A stretch of DNA of 64,000 bases. Source: Rostratula benghalensis. Its lineage: Eukaryota > Chordata > Aves > Charadriiformes > Rostratulidae. Of the stretch, positions 1-12,800 are shown one piece after another. Both the position numbers and the translations under genes were made by a program. Each line of letters begins with the position of its first letter. Positions within the stretch are counted from its first letter, which is position 1. The DNA is taken from contig VXAI01000088.1 in assembly GCA_013399305.1 (NCBI GenBank), positions 342,822 through 406,821 on the forward strand, read 5' to 3'. The notes below the pieces were generated by a model that ran no database searches, was not told where the DNA came from, and worked only from the letters and a program-made list of their open reading frames with translations.

Positions 1-715
1 TATTATTATATAATATATTATATTAATATGTGATAGAGGATGTCATTGCTGATGGCTTCTCACTTCAGCATAAGTCATGTCTTGTTCTCCTAAATAACTT
101 TTATTCTGTGAAGGCAGTATCACTTGATCCTGGTTAAAAGCATTGAAACTGCTTTAGGTGGTAATAAATGGATCAGGGTTCTTGTGCTACCCTATGGCCT
201 TTAATAGTCAAAAGACTGCATATTCTTCGATGTCTATTGGAGTAGGGTGAATTTTATCTAAATGTAAACAGGTCGGCTGGGTTTTTCAGAGTCATGAGAA
301 ATTTAGATGCACATATCCTACAAAATTAAGGGAAGGTATGTATGTATCTCCCAGGGAGTTTAGAAAGTTTTCTCTATGGGCACTTGGATAGTAGCATGAA
401 ACAATGAAATTTAATATCATATTTGTGCCTGCCTCTCATCTGGTCTTTTCCTTAAAATACAGTAAGTGTATCTTGTCTTGTGCTTCCTCAAACTGAAAAC
501 ATACATACACATACACAGTCTCTATTGCCCCAAAATTCAGTATTTTTGGCAGTAGTTCTATTTAGAATGTAGGTATAATAAGTTAGCTGTGGACATTAAT
601 TTAAAAAAGACTGTGTTTGCAAAATTTGAACAAGGTAATGGCTAATGTGTAAAAAAAGTTGTATTGGAATTATTCCTTTAAGGATTTACTGATTTTATAA
701 CTAATTTGTTTTAAG
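1..715 (+). other. RASGRF2: 3' part of an upstream RASGRF2 intron
   Basis: AT-rich non-coding sequence ending in the acceptor TTTTAAG at 715. The intron's donor lies before the window. I see no repeat or gene in it apart from a short TATTA-rich start (1-35). Confidence 0.8.
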
Positions 716-825
716 ATTCCTAGATATATTATAACACTTCATGAACTTCTGGCTCACACGCCACATGAACATGTAGAGCGAAAAAGCCTTGAATTTGCTA
801 AATCTAAACTAGAAGAACTTTCAAG
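716..825 (+). CDS. RASGRF2: RASGRF2 exon 1 of window: end of DH (RhoGEF) domain
   Basis: It starts in phase 0 and reads [12 protein letters not shown], the conserved DH-domain helix that normally follows PMQR in the previous exon. It continues through [13 protein letters not shown] to KLEELS. It ends on AG of an arginine codon (phase 2) before the donor GTAAGA at 826. The DH domain promotes nucleotide exchange on Rac. These are partial-protein residues 1-37. The final DH helix continues across the next intron. Confidence 0.95.
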
Positions 826-3800
826 GTAAGATTTTTCTACCTCATATTTGACAATCTTGAATTAAAGGTTTTGAAATGCAAAAATCTATTTTATTTATTG
901 TGGTTTGGTTTTGTTCTCTTTTAAAAATTCTTTTAAAGAAAAGGATCAAAACCAAACCAAGATAATGAACAAAACCCCAAACACTCCAACATAAATATGT
1001 TGGCCCTTCTACTTTTTGGGGGCTAACATAGATGTAGAAGCGTCTCCTTGTATTTTGGGCAGGGGGGAATAGGAGTTGCTATAGGAACCACCTACTCCTG
1101 GGTTATCACCAAAGCAATTTTCTTTACCTAGGGAATTTTTTTTTTTCACAGTTTAAAGAAAAAAAGGCATTTCCAATACTGTATGACAATGGAACCAATC
1201 AGTGTCTTGCAAAGTAATGAGTTCTCAATCTGTGTGATAGTTCATGTGTGTATGTGGAATAACTGATTTTCACACATGAATCAAATAGTGCCAGATAAAC
1301 AGGAACTAAAGATACGTTTTGAGAACTGGTGCTCCCTGTAGAAACCTGCAAAATTAAACCCTTCCCTGAACTCCCAGAACATTCTCAGATGTCAGCCCAG
1401 GAAGAAATTCAACTGCTATCTCTGGGAAACCCAGTTTTCTGCTGTGAATAAAGAAATGCTGCATGGACTCCAGGATATAAATCTTGAGTGTCCAGAGTAT
1501 TTACCAAAGATGTACTTGGAGAATATTTAATTGTAAAAGAGTGATCACTTTATAGCTTTTGTTAATTGCATGTTCTTGCCTGCTCAGTTTTCTTTTTTTG
1601 TTAAACCAAGTTGCTACCTTGTGCGAACTACCCATTAATTTGGCACTTTTTATTATTTCCTTTTTGTCCTGCTGTTTCTTTAACAGAGACAGCTTTCCGA
1701 GTCGCATTGTGCCACTTCTTCAAGCTCTAACTTCTTAAAGAGCTGGGCAGGCAGTATCTTTTACAGAAATGTCTGTGTTTGACTCCTGCAATGTTTAGCA
1801 GGTTTTATCCTGTTCTGAGGCCATCTGAAGTAGAAAGAAGTAACGTTGCTTTTCCACTCAAGCAAAGCAGAGAATTTCTCTGGCCAGGGTTATGTGCACA
1901 AGCGGATCAATCAGGTTTGACTAGGCTTCATCTCATAAGTCAGAGCTCATTGCTGATGCAACTAATTTGTCATTGAAACATTCAGAAATGGGGGCTGACA
2001 CTGACTGATTCTCCTCTGAGCACAAGGCTGGCAATATAGACCATAAATATAAAGCTTTGTGGCTCATTCCATCACTTAATGTAGGTCCGAGGGAGGAGGA
2101 GCTTTCAGATAGTGCGATCCAGTCCCAGTCTAGAACAATATTATACATCACAACACCATATAAACTTCTGGGTTGGTTTCAGCCTTGAAAAAATGTATAT
2201 TTCCCCATGTAAGGGGAGTATGCCTATGAAAAATAGTGGAAGCAAGCAAGTGGTGAGCCATCAAGGCTGTGGTTGTTACAGGTAGCAAGGGGGAAATGAG
2301 TATCTTGAGATGTAAAATGAAGCAAAGCAAAGTGGGAATCTAAAGGGAGTCTAGGATGTATTATAACTAACAGAAAATGCTAGGAAACACTTCCAGGTTT
2401 GTGGCATCCTAGTGTATTAAGGGTCAAGAAGTACTATTCTATCAGTGGTGAAGGGTTTTCAGCTTGGTGGCATCTGTCAGATGTGTTTAGGAATGGTTTA
2501 AAAACATGCCAGGCAAAATTGGTTCCGCTGCTGCAAAAAATGAAGTGATTGCAAGAATGGTTTGAAAGGGATGCAAGAAGGCAAGAAACTTGCTCTAGAG
2601 TGATCGTGTACTACATGGGTATACATGGGTATATCTGCTTTGTAGCAGGTGGAAAAGGACATCAGCTACCTTCTCTGTGTTAAGTGCAAGTGAAAACAGA
2701 TAAAATAGGTGGGTGCGAGATATGTTTCAGGGAATTTAAAGTGCATTTTGTGTTGTGTCTATCAGGGTGATGCACGATGAAGTGAGTGACACAGAAAACA
2801 TCCGTAAGAATCTAGCCATAGAAAGAACAATAGTAGAAGGCTGTGATATATTGCTAGATACCAGCCAAACTTTTATACGTCAAGGTAAGACATTCTTTTT
2901 GAAAGCTATCTACATAATAATGAAAAATTACAACCGGCAGGGTTCATGTTGCCATCATTGAGAAGGTCAGCGCACTGGGGACATCTAATATCCAGAGACC
3001 ATTCATGGTACATGGAGGGTAAAGTCACAAATTGCCCTGATGAGAATTAATTTTGGGCTGTGGTTGAACCCCACACCTATGCTGTTTTCTTCAGGAACCA
3101 TGAAAAACAGCAGTGCGTCAGTGGCAAAGCACTCGTGGGACAGTGATGAACGTTCTGCTTGGACTGTGATCTTCAAAGGGTAGAAATTCCCTACAGCTCC
3201 ACAGAGACCAGGGCTGCCTGGCCAATTAATACGGCAGTCCCAGCTGATTCCAACCTTTGGGAAAAAGTGCAGGAGAAACATGAAACTTTGTCAGTGGTAA
3301 AGTGATTGCTAGCAAATAAAAGACAGTTTTCTCAGTGCTTTGGAAACTTCTCAAATTCATAGTGCAAGCACGGGTATTATACCTGAACATACTTGCTTTG
3401 CCTCTTGAGAAATGCATTTTTGGGCTTTGATAGAACGTCAAGATAGATATAAAAAGCAGTTCTGCAAGAAGTCTTGAAGAAAAGGCATTGTGTTCGGCCA
3501 GGAATGTAGGACTGCTTGATTAGACAGGATCTGTCTGTGGCAGTGCTTTGCACTGTAGACTGTGGATTTCACTTCAGGTTTCTTTGGGTCTGTTTTTATC
3601 TGTCTTTTGCTTAGATACAGACTTTATTGTCAGGCACACTATAAATCATGGCAGGCAATTCATGAAAATTTCTTCAGTAGTCTAAAAGAGACATAGAGAA
3701 TCTCAACCTACAGTGCATCATTAGCTGACACCCAGACAACTGGGCGTCTTGAGACACTTCATAGGTGCCTCCAAACACTCTGTGTGATCTTCCTGCCATA

Positions 3801-6800
3801 AACTGCTATGAAATTGCCTCTCCTGATAAATCTATCACAATTACAAAATTGTGGAATGCTTAAAGTTGTAAGGGATTTCTGGTAATTATGCAATCTCACC
3901 TGCCCAAAGCGGCATCATGGCTGGTCATGTTTTGACTGTTTCCAAGGTCAGAGATTCCACAGCCTCTCTGAGCAACCTGCTGTAGGGTTTGACCATTCTT
4001 GTGGTAAAATTAGAAGATGTCCAGAATGGAGAAAACCAAACAGAACTTGTAAATCAGGCAGCTACATGTAGGCTATTTTTACTTACTTTTAAAATACAAT
4101 CTTTTATATTTCTTGGATCAAATGAAGGCGAACAGAGTGACTACTCTGCCAGTATTAAAGTACTGAAAGTGCTTAGGTCTGTAGCTGGATAAAAATTCCT
4201 GAGATTACAATAATCATCCAAACTATGCTATTAACAAATGTTCTAAAATTAGCCTCACTTGCTCATTGACACTGCACACTGTCCAATTGTGACCATTTTT
4301 TTCCTTAAGAGGAAATCTGTAGTAGAATGGATGGTGAGCAAATGCCCAGTTTCGTTAATGGCAAAACCTTGATGGGAATGCATGAGGTCCTTGTTTGATG
4401 TAAGCCATGCACCGTATATGAGACGCGTTTCTCTCTGAAAGTAATGAGAATAAAAGAGGGACATAGTCTCTTTTTTCTGCCTTAAAAACATCTATTTTAT
4501 TTTGATTTACCTTATTAAAAAATAACATTTTAGCTACACACAAGAACACCATTTAACCTGCAGTGCATTTTAGCAGAACAGAATACCATACTCCTGAAAG
4601 CATTCAAACGATAATAAAGATTTAAAAAATAACTACCTGTAAATCTGTCTCTGTAAGCATATCATATTTATAGATATGTTATCCCATGAAATGTGCAAAT
4701 TGAATACTGTTACTCTGAATGTGTAGAGGGAATTTCAGGAGAAAAATGATGCTGAGAATTTTGTGATGGGAGGTTTCCTGGGGGTTGTTTTGTACACACT
4801 CCTTGGCCTTGCCATGGCGGCCAGTTGGTGTAACACAGAAAAGTCACTGGTCCGAATATCCTTCCTACCTTTCACAGATGAAACATGTAGGCTGTTTTAT
4901 CAAGGGGAAACATACAACAACCAATAAGTAGCTATGGATTTTGGTCAGAATTTAGGTGGACCCCAAAAAAAATGTTCCAGACCTTCGCAAATTTGTGGAG
5001 TGTAACTTCACTGTTTTGTTGCAATGACACGAATCGTGTTGTACGCAGTTAGTTTAAATTGAACTGGCTGTCAAAGAACACTGTTGCAGATTTACTGGTG
5101 TATATTTTGCTCTGCCAGACAGTGTAAGTTTCAAATATACTAATAACATAAGGCCAGTTAAATTTATAGAGGGACCTAAGTGTAGAAACATGTAGACAAA
5201 CAGTAACTTTTTCAGTTACCTTAATTTTTCTGCTTGTTAGTTTAAGATTGTGTATGAACTTTGAACATGATGATTTTTTTGACAATGTAGAGTAAGAATT
5301 ACTAATCTAATATTTCACGGATGATTCTTTCAGGCTTGCACTGTGTCAAGACACTGCCACAAGTTTGAGCTTTGATATAGCTATGCTAGTCCAATATCTT
5401 GTTGCCTTTGAAAGAGGCCATCTCCTCTTCCCTTCTGCTGCTGCTGTTCTTTCCTCTGCATCATCACTGGTACTTTTTTGACCTTGCAGTGAGGTGTATC
5501 AGGGAACTAAGACAGCTACTTCTTTGTTAGCATTAGTTCCCTGCTGGTTTATCTCTATTAGTTAGCTAATGTTGGAATATGATGGAGCCAGTGTAAGGGT
5601 GACAGTAAGGGTAGGTGTGTGGGAATGGGATTAAGACCTCTCTTGGCTCCCGTGCCTGTTAACATCAAGTTGTATCATTAAATCTTTCCCTCCAATATAT
5701 GGAGGAATTGCACTTCACCATCAAATTTAACTCCATATCTGAATCTGGGAGTGATCCACATGGTGATACTTATCTGGAATAGTTGGTCAGAGACTGGTTT
5801 TGAGGTACAAAATGGGAGAGAAGCAAAGCTGTCTCCAGCCTGGAGTTCTGTGGAGCACAAATTCAGACTTACGCAACCAGGTTCAATTTAGTTCAGAAGC
5901 ATTTTACTGGTAACACATTTTAGATGAGCTGTGGAGCACTGAAAATTATGCAGTATAAGATAAGAAAAAATATGCTTCATTTCCATCTCTCTTGCACACA
6001 GACACACACACATACACAAGCTCTTTTCCTTCAAAATCTTTTCATCCTCTGTTTCTTTGGCTTGTAAGTAATGTATTTTGTGCAAGTCTAGCAGCTGACC
6101 AAAGTGCAGTTATGTGTTCAGCTTCATTTTCTCATCAATGTGTTTTTAAATTGCCTAGGAATTTGCCCAAGATTTAACTCTGCTATGTACATAAGTATTC
6201 TAGACTGTACTTGCTTGAATCTATTTATCGTAGAAGACAAAGTGAACAAGCCCCAAAAAAAAATATCACTGGCTTGTGCTTAACTCAGATGATGTATGCT
6301 GATACTAAGTAGAATGAAAAGTTGCATTAATTAATATCATAATATTCAATGCATTAGCGCTTTAAACAATGCCTGCTAAATATTACTATAGTAAATTTTG
6401 CATCTTTATTATCAGGTTCCCTTATTCAAGTCCCTTCAGTTGAGAGGGGAAAACTTAGCAAAGTTCGCCTGGGATCATTATCTTTGAAGAAAGAAGGAGA
6501 AAGGCAGTGCTTCTTATTTACAAAACATTTTTTAATTTGTACAAGAAGTTCAGGAGGAAAACTGCATCTTCTGAAGGTATAGACTTGACTTTATGACTCC
6601 ATTAACAAAATGAAAACACAACTCCAGTGAAATTTCAATACTTCATTATTTTATGACTTTAACCTGAGATTTGCATGTGTTGTTATAAACAGAAATAAGG
6701 CGATGCACAGTAGTTAACTGCTTTATCCTCTCGTTGCAAATAATACAAATTCAGCCAAAGTTCTTACTAGAACCATGTAATTCTAATAAGCTGGGGGTTA

Positions 6801-9800
6801 GAAACAAGATATCAGCGTATCTGTTTGTATAAGCCAGCACTGAATGTAAGACAGTTTTCAGTACATAAATCAGCCAGTACAACTCTGTGGAATTACCAAA
6901 GAATATTTGCCAGAGCTCTAATAAAATTGATTTTAAAAGTCAATTCTGTTTTCCTGAATAGTACTGAAAGCTCTTCTAAGAACACACTAGTTACATTTGT
7001 TGAGAATCATGCTTTCATAGTGTTGGCTTTTGAATAAAGAAATGTTGGTAGTTTACAGAGTGGATTATACTGAATACAATTTTAATTTGACAAGACATTT
7101 CTGAGAGGTTATTATTAGTGTTTGTAGGCATTTCTCACTTTGCACCCACTAAATAGTTCAAGTATTATGCCAAGTAAATAGAGCATGCTTGAATAGGAGG
7201 AGATGACATTCTACTTACCTTTTCTGAAACTTGCGAACAAGTCTTTATGATGTGAGATAAATTATATTGTGGTAAAAATTAAACAAATTTTGTACATTTG
7301 AGTATATTATTGATGTGTTGGTTTAATCAAAACATTATCTTTCATCCACCTGTGTTTAGTCCTTGAAGAAAAATGTGCATCATGAAATTCATATATCTGT
7401 GTAAGAGCTCTGAGTAATGTAAAATCACAGAGTAAGGTATAGCAGATTTTAAAAATAGCTATAATGACACATGGGAACAAATGTCAAGATTTGCAAAAAA
7501 TGTGTTTTGTTTTCATAGACAGGAGGTGTTCTGTCTTTAATAGAGTGCACACTGATCGAGGAGACAGACGTGAGTGATGATGATTGTAAGTTAAACTCGG
7601 CTGTTTGTAGTAATTACAGTCTCTAGTTTCTTAAAATTGGTACCCTTTGTTTATTTTTCATAAGAGCAAATTAATATTTTCTCCCTTTTCATGAAACCAA
7701 AATAATACAGCATTAAACTGATTCAGTAAATGTAAGTTTTAATAATGGGCATACTGGCTTGGATAAGGGTTTGTTTTGTTATGTTTGTTCTTGCTTTTGA
7801 CATCCCACATAGGATTTTCAAGTAGACTGGCTGAAGGAATGTGATAAATTATTTGCTGACTATTATATACAACTTCACCCAGAGGATCTTAGAACAACAA
7901 CAACAACAACAAAAAAGCCTTAAAGGAAGAAGCAGATAATTGGGGTTTTTAAATACATGGGGGTTGAGTGAATTGGCAGAATTAATGGAAAGTTTTTGTC
8001 TTGGACTCCCTACAAATCTTGACTGCAAGCTTGTTCAAATGAAATAACAAAACACATTCCCAAGCTGATTTTATTGTTACTCATTTTGGCTTCCATCCTG
8101 CAGTCATAGGCACTTGAATTGTGAAAGTAGTTTCATTCATTTCAAGTATGCTTCTAGTATGTTGTGAGTATATCAGTGCAGAAGTGTTAGAAGGACATTA
8201 GCCTTATTTGGTATCTCTAAAAGTAATACAGAGCAATGCCCACTATCACATGTTTATAGCTCTTTTTGTGTTGTACTTGGTGTATGTGAAAAACACAATG
8301 AGTTTTGGATCCCTAATTGTATTTGCACTTTGTCAGAGAGATGTTGTTAATTAGCTTCCATTATAAATGAAACCATTATTTTCTTTGTCTTATAGCCTTA
8401 AGGCACACATTTTGACAATATTTTTTCCCCCCTCTGGCTGTAAAGCAAAAGGTTCTGGACAAGTGTTTGGACACCTTGATTTCAAGCTTGTAGTTGAACC
8501 TACGGATGCTCCTCCTTTTACTGTTGTCCTTTTAGCTCCATCACGGCAGGAGAAGGCAGCATGGACAAGTGATATAAGTCAGGTAGCTTAATACATTCTT
8601 TATCTTGTTTGTATTAAGATGTTCTTTAATGCTCTAGTTTTGAAAAGTAATTTGAGAGGGATGTTGATTTCTTGAGGGTTGTTTTCTTAGGATAATATGA
8701 AAAACCCTTAGTGTTACCTGGTTTGCTCAAAACTCAGTCTTTGTTTTCGAGTCACCAGTGAAACATGTTTCTCAATGAGACAGATGGGATATAAAATACA
8801 AAACTGTCAGTTGACAAACATAATACTAATGGTAGTCATTTTTATGTCTAAGAGCCCATCCAGATACATATTTTGATTTAAAAAGAAGGATAGTACTTGT
8901 TTGTTCATAACTTTCATACAGATAAAAAACCACCTGAGAGTCCCGAAGATGAAAATGATACCATATCATATCAGTAATCATATCCCACACAGTGAGAAAA
9001 TTAGATAAACTCCATTTTCCACCAAAAAGAATATGAGCAAACCATTATAAATAATTACTAAGAATTCTGACAGTGCACAGGAGCTGTCTTTATTTTGAAT
9101 GAAGAAAACCAGTGTTTTGAAAAACTCTAATGTCAAATATTTTTTTCAGTGCTTTTGGCTAAAAACATAGTATCAGAATCTATTGAGGGGAAAAAAATTG
9201 AATGCACTATGAAAAAAATGAACTTTCAACTAACCAGGTCTGAATTAAGGCTATTGCTATTTTTGTTTATGCATGCAACCAGCAGGTACGTAGATCTCTC
9301 ATAGTTCTAAATTTGAATCTTATCCTCTATTAATTTACAGAAAAATAGTTGTTTAGACAAATATCAGTGTGGAATTTGCTGGATTTCTTCAAATGCTACC
9401 ATTGCTATCAATACCTCCAGATGAATTATCATAACAATGAGAAGAAAGTACTTAAAAATTAGTTTTCTGAGTTACTTTCTTCTGGACTGACTTTTTTAAA
9501 GGAACAAAAATATGAAGATAAAAATCTTAAAATATGGTATGATCTCAGCTCAGTGCATATACGTCTTGGAGGCATATTTGGTTGGAGAATTTTTTACAGA
9601 ATGGATTTTCAGTGAATTATGCTGTTCCACCGACATGTAAAAATATTTGCATTATTTGTTTGGGATAAAAGACCATTTAATAACTAGGCTGGAACACGGT
9701 ACACCCAAGAATAAGTCCATTCTTAGCTTTAATAATAATTTTTAAATGAGAAAGGCTTCTGCAGCCCATGTAGACAAGAGATCGGAGTTTGGGTCTGCTT

Positions 9801-12800
9801 CCAAAGGTCTTCTCTTCAAAACCACTCCAACCTCAAAGAGCACTACTGTGGTGTTAGGAGAAGAACTTGGAAGTGTGTAAGCCAGCTGGAGGTGAACGCA
9901 ACCTCAGCTGAGGGAGCAAAGGGCTGGCCAGACTGGCAAGGAAACAGTCAGAAGGGCTTCCCTCTTTGAGAAAGTGTCGATCTCCCAGCTTTTGAGGACA
10001 GGGATATTCTGAAGAGATAGAGGGCCAGCAATTAACAGAAGTTTTATGTGATAGCCGGAGGAAACAGATCTCTTAGTGCTGTGAGGCTTAAAACGCTTCC
10101 TCCAGCTTTAAAAAGGAAGGGAAGCAAGAGATGCTGAGGGGATAAGCAGTAGCTTAAAACAAGTGAACAAAAAATAGGAGTAAGAAGTGGCAGAAGATGC
10201 TGTGCAAACTGCACAGACAGTTGGGGCACAATTCAGTACTGTTGTTTGCAAATAGCAATCAAGCCAACTGAGATCAATGCTTATGGTGTGTATAGCACAT
10301 CTGGAGAGCAAGAAAGAAGGAAATAACACAAGAAGCACGCCACCTGTCTTCTGGTGGAGAAAGAAAATTTGGGGTGAAAATTTGAATAGTGCATTGAATA
10401 GGACTTCTAAAAAACTGACACCACTGCTGTCTTCAAAACCACATTGAGTTTCTGACTCACTGCCAGCATAAATGTTGCTGTGAAAAATGATTGAATTGCA
10501 TTCCTAGAAGCACTTTTTTCTTTTTAACCCTGGTTACAACCGTCAGGGAGAACACAGGAAATACACTAACAAAATGGGCATGTAAAAGTACTTTTTTGTA
10601 ATTGTGTGTTCTCCTATATTTGCAAGTAAAGAAAGTATACATGTAGCTGCTATTTGCTCATCACCTTGCCTCAGCTAGAATAATGGTATTTGTCAGGGAG
10701 GTGATAAATGCTAGACCTGTGCAGACTGAGGATCAAAGCACTGAATTACCTCAGTCAGTTTTATTATTGGTGCTAAGGGCTTCTTTGCAACATTCAAAAT
10801 TCACAGGTGGGAAATCAGGTATTTTTATTAGATGTGGTTTTCACAGTGCTTTTAGGTAATGATTTGATATAATGTGAATTGTTATTCATATAATCTTAAA
10901 TACCTGAATTTAAAAATACGTATAGCTACATAGACAATATTTTAAATCTATAACTATGTAGATACATTTTAAACCAGAAGAGGCCTCTCATTATCTTGTT
11001 TGACCAATCTAATATCCAACATTATTTTGCCAAGAGATGTTCCAAAGCCAGCAGACTGTTTTCATTTTTTAAGTCAGGGTAAATGTATCTGATAATTTTG
11101 GAAACACCTTTTTATTGATCTAAATAAGTAGTGTTTATACACGTACGATACTTGGCAAATAAAACTAGAAAGTATTATAAACTCAAGAGTCCTGTATTGT
11201 TAGGTGGCAGTTATTTACTGCTGACTGTATAAGCCCAATCCACTGACAGAATCTCTGCTGATTTCCAAGGCTAGTGGTGCTGTGTTATCTTAATTATATA
11301 AAAGTACAAAGCAGAAGTTAATGGTGTACAAATGGCTTCAAGTTCAGGGGGATTGGAACACCATGCTGTTTTGGGTACCTTCCGATTCTAACCATTCTAT
11401 GATTCAAAGGAAGATTCACTTCCACCACAAAATACTCAACCATGTGGAAATAAAGAATGCTAAGGTGAATACCCTGAGTGTGCTGGTAAAGATGTGTGGA
11501 CTTGCATATGTGCAAATCAAAGGCAGAAGACTAGAGAAGCATGTCCACTATAATTCTTCCATCACTGTTTTTCATTTATGAAGATACGATTTAACCATCA
11601 GTCCATACCCTGTAAAAGCTATGCTTTATGCTTGCAGCGATATGAAAAGTGTGGAAGTAAGTCCCCTTACCCTGTGTTTTGACTTTAACAGTGTTCAATG
11701 TTTGATTTCACAGTGCATTGATAATATAAGGTGCAATGGTTTAATGACCATAGTGTTTGAAGAAAACTCTAAAGTCACGGTGCCACATATGATCAAGTAA
11801 GTGCAGCACTTTTTTTCCAATGAACCAAATAGCTTGCTGGGGTTTTGATTTTGTTTTTGTTTTGTGGGTTTTTTTGACAAAATTTTCAACAAAATAAAAT
11901 ACGTANNNNNGGAATATACAACCTTTAATTTATTTTTTGCCCCATTTTTGTTGAATGATTTGAATTCTGCATATCTCATACCTTTTCAAATCTCTTTCTT
12001 GAAATGGTAGGGGTGACTCAAAATGATAAAATCTCAATTCACTGTATTGGACTCTATAGAACCACAGCTCAAATTTTTCTATTATTTGTGAAGTTGCCTT
12101 CAGTTATGCTTGAGATTAATCATTTTATTCTCTGTTAGCTTTTCTCTGTCGTACCACTCATAACAAGATGAGCTTCAACAAGGCCAAGTGCCAGGTCGTA
12201 AACTTGGACCACAACAACCCCATACAGTGCTACAGGCTTGGGGACGGGTGGCTGGAAAGCTGCCTGGCAAAGAAGGACACGGGGGTTCTAGTTGACAAAT
12301 GGCTGAATATGAGCCAGCAGTGTGCCCAGGTGGCCAAGAAGGCCAATGGCATCCTGGTTTGTATTAGAAATAGTGTGACCAGCAGAAGTAGGGAGGTGAT
12401 TGTACTCAGCACTGGTGAGGACACACCTTGAGTATTGTGTCCAGTTCTGGGCATCTCAACACAAGACAGATCTTCAGGTGTTGGAGCAAGTGCAGAGGAG
12501 GGTAATGAAGGTAATTTTCCCAGGTATTTTGTTGTCGCAGCCAAATTTTTTCTTCTGTTTCTCTTATTTCTGAGAAAATTTTAATTGATCAAATCAAGGT
12601 ACCACCATTATTCATTAACCTACTTCGTCCACCCTTGGATTTTTTCAGTCATCCATTGTAGTAAGCAGTTTATTTTTTGTAGGCAGCAATTTTCAGTACA
12701 TATTTCCACATTTCTGACACAATTTTACCTCTTGGGTCCTATACAGGTCTGTATTTACCTTAGTTTTGCCTACTGTTATCCAGTACGAATATTAAAGAAT

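Noticed and set aside
12168..12431. 87-codon plus-strand frame as a host gene or extra exon
   Set aside because: The protein is a CR1 reverse-transcriptase segment, and RASGRF2 phase continuity does not need an exon here.
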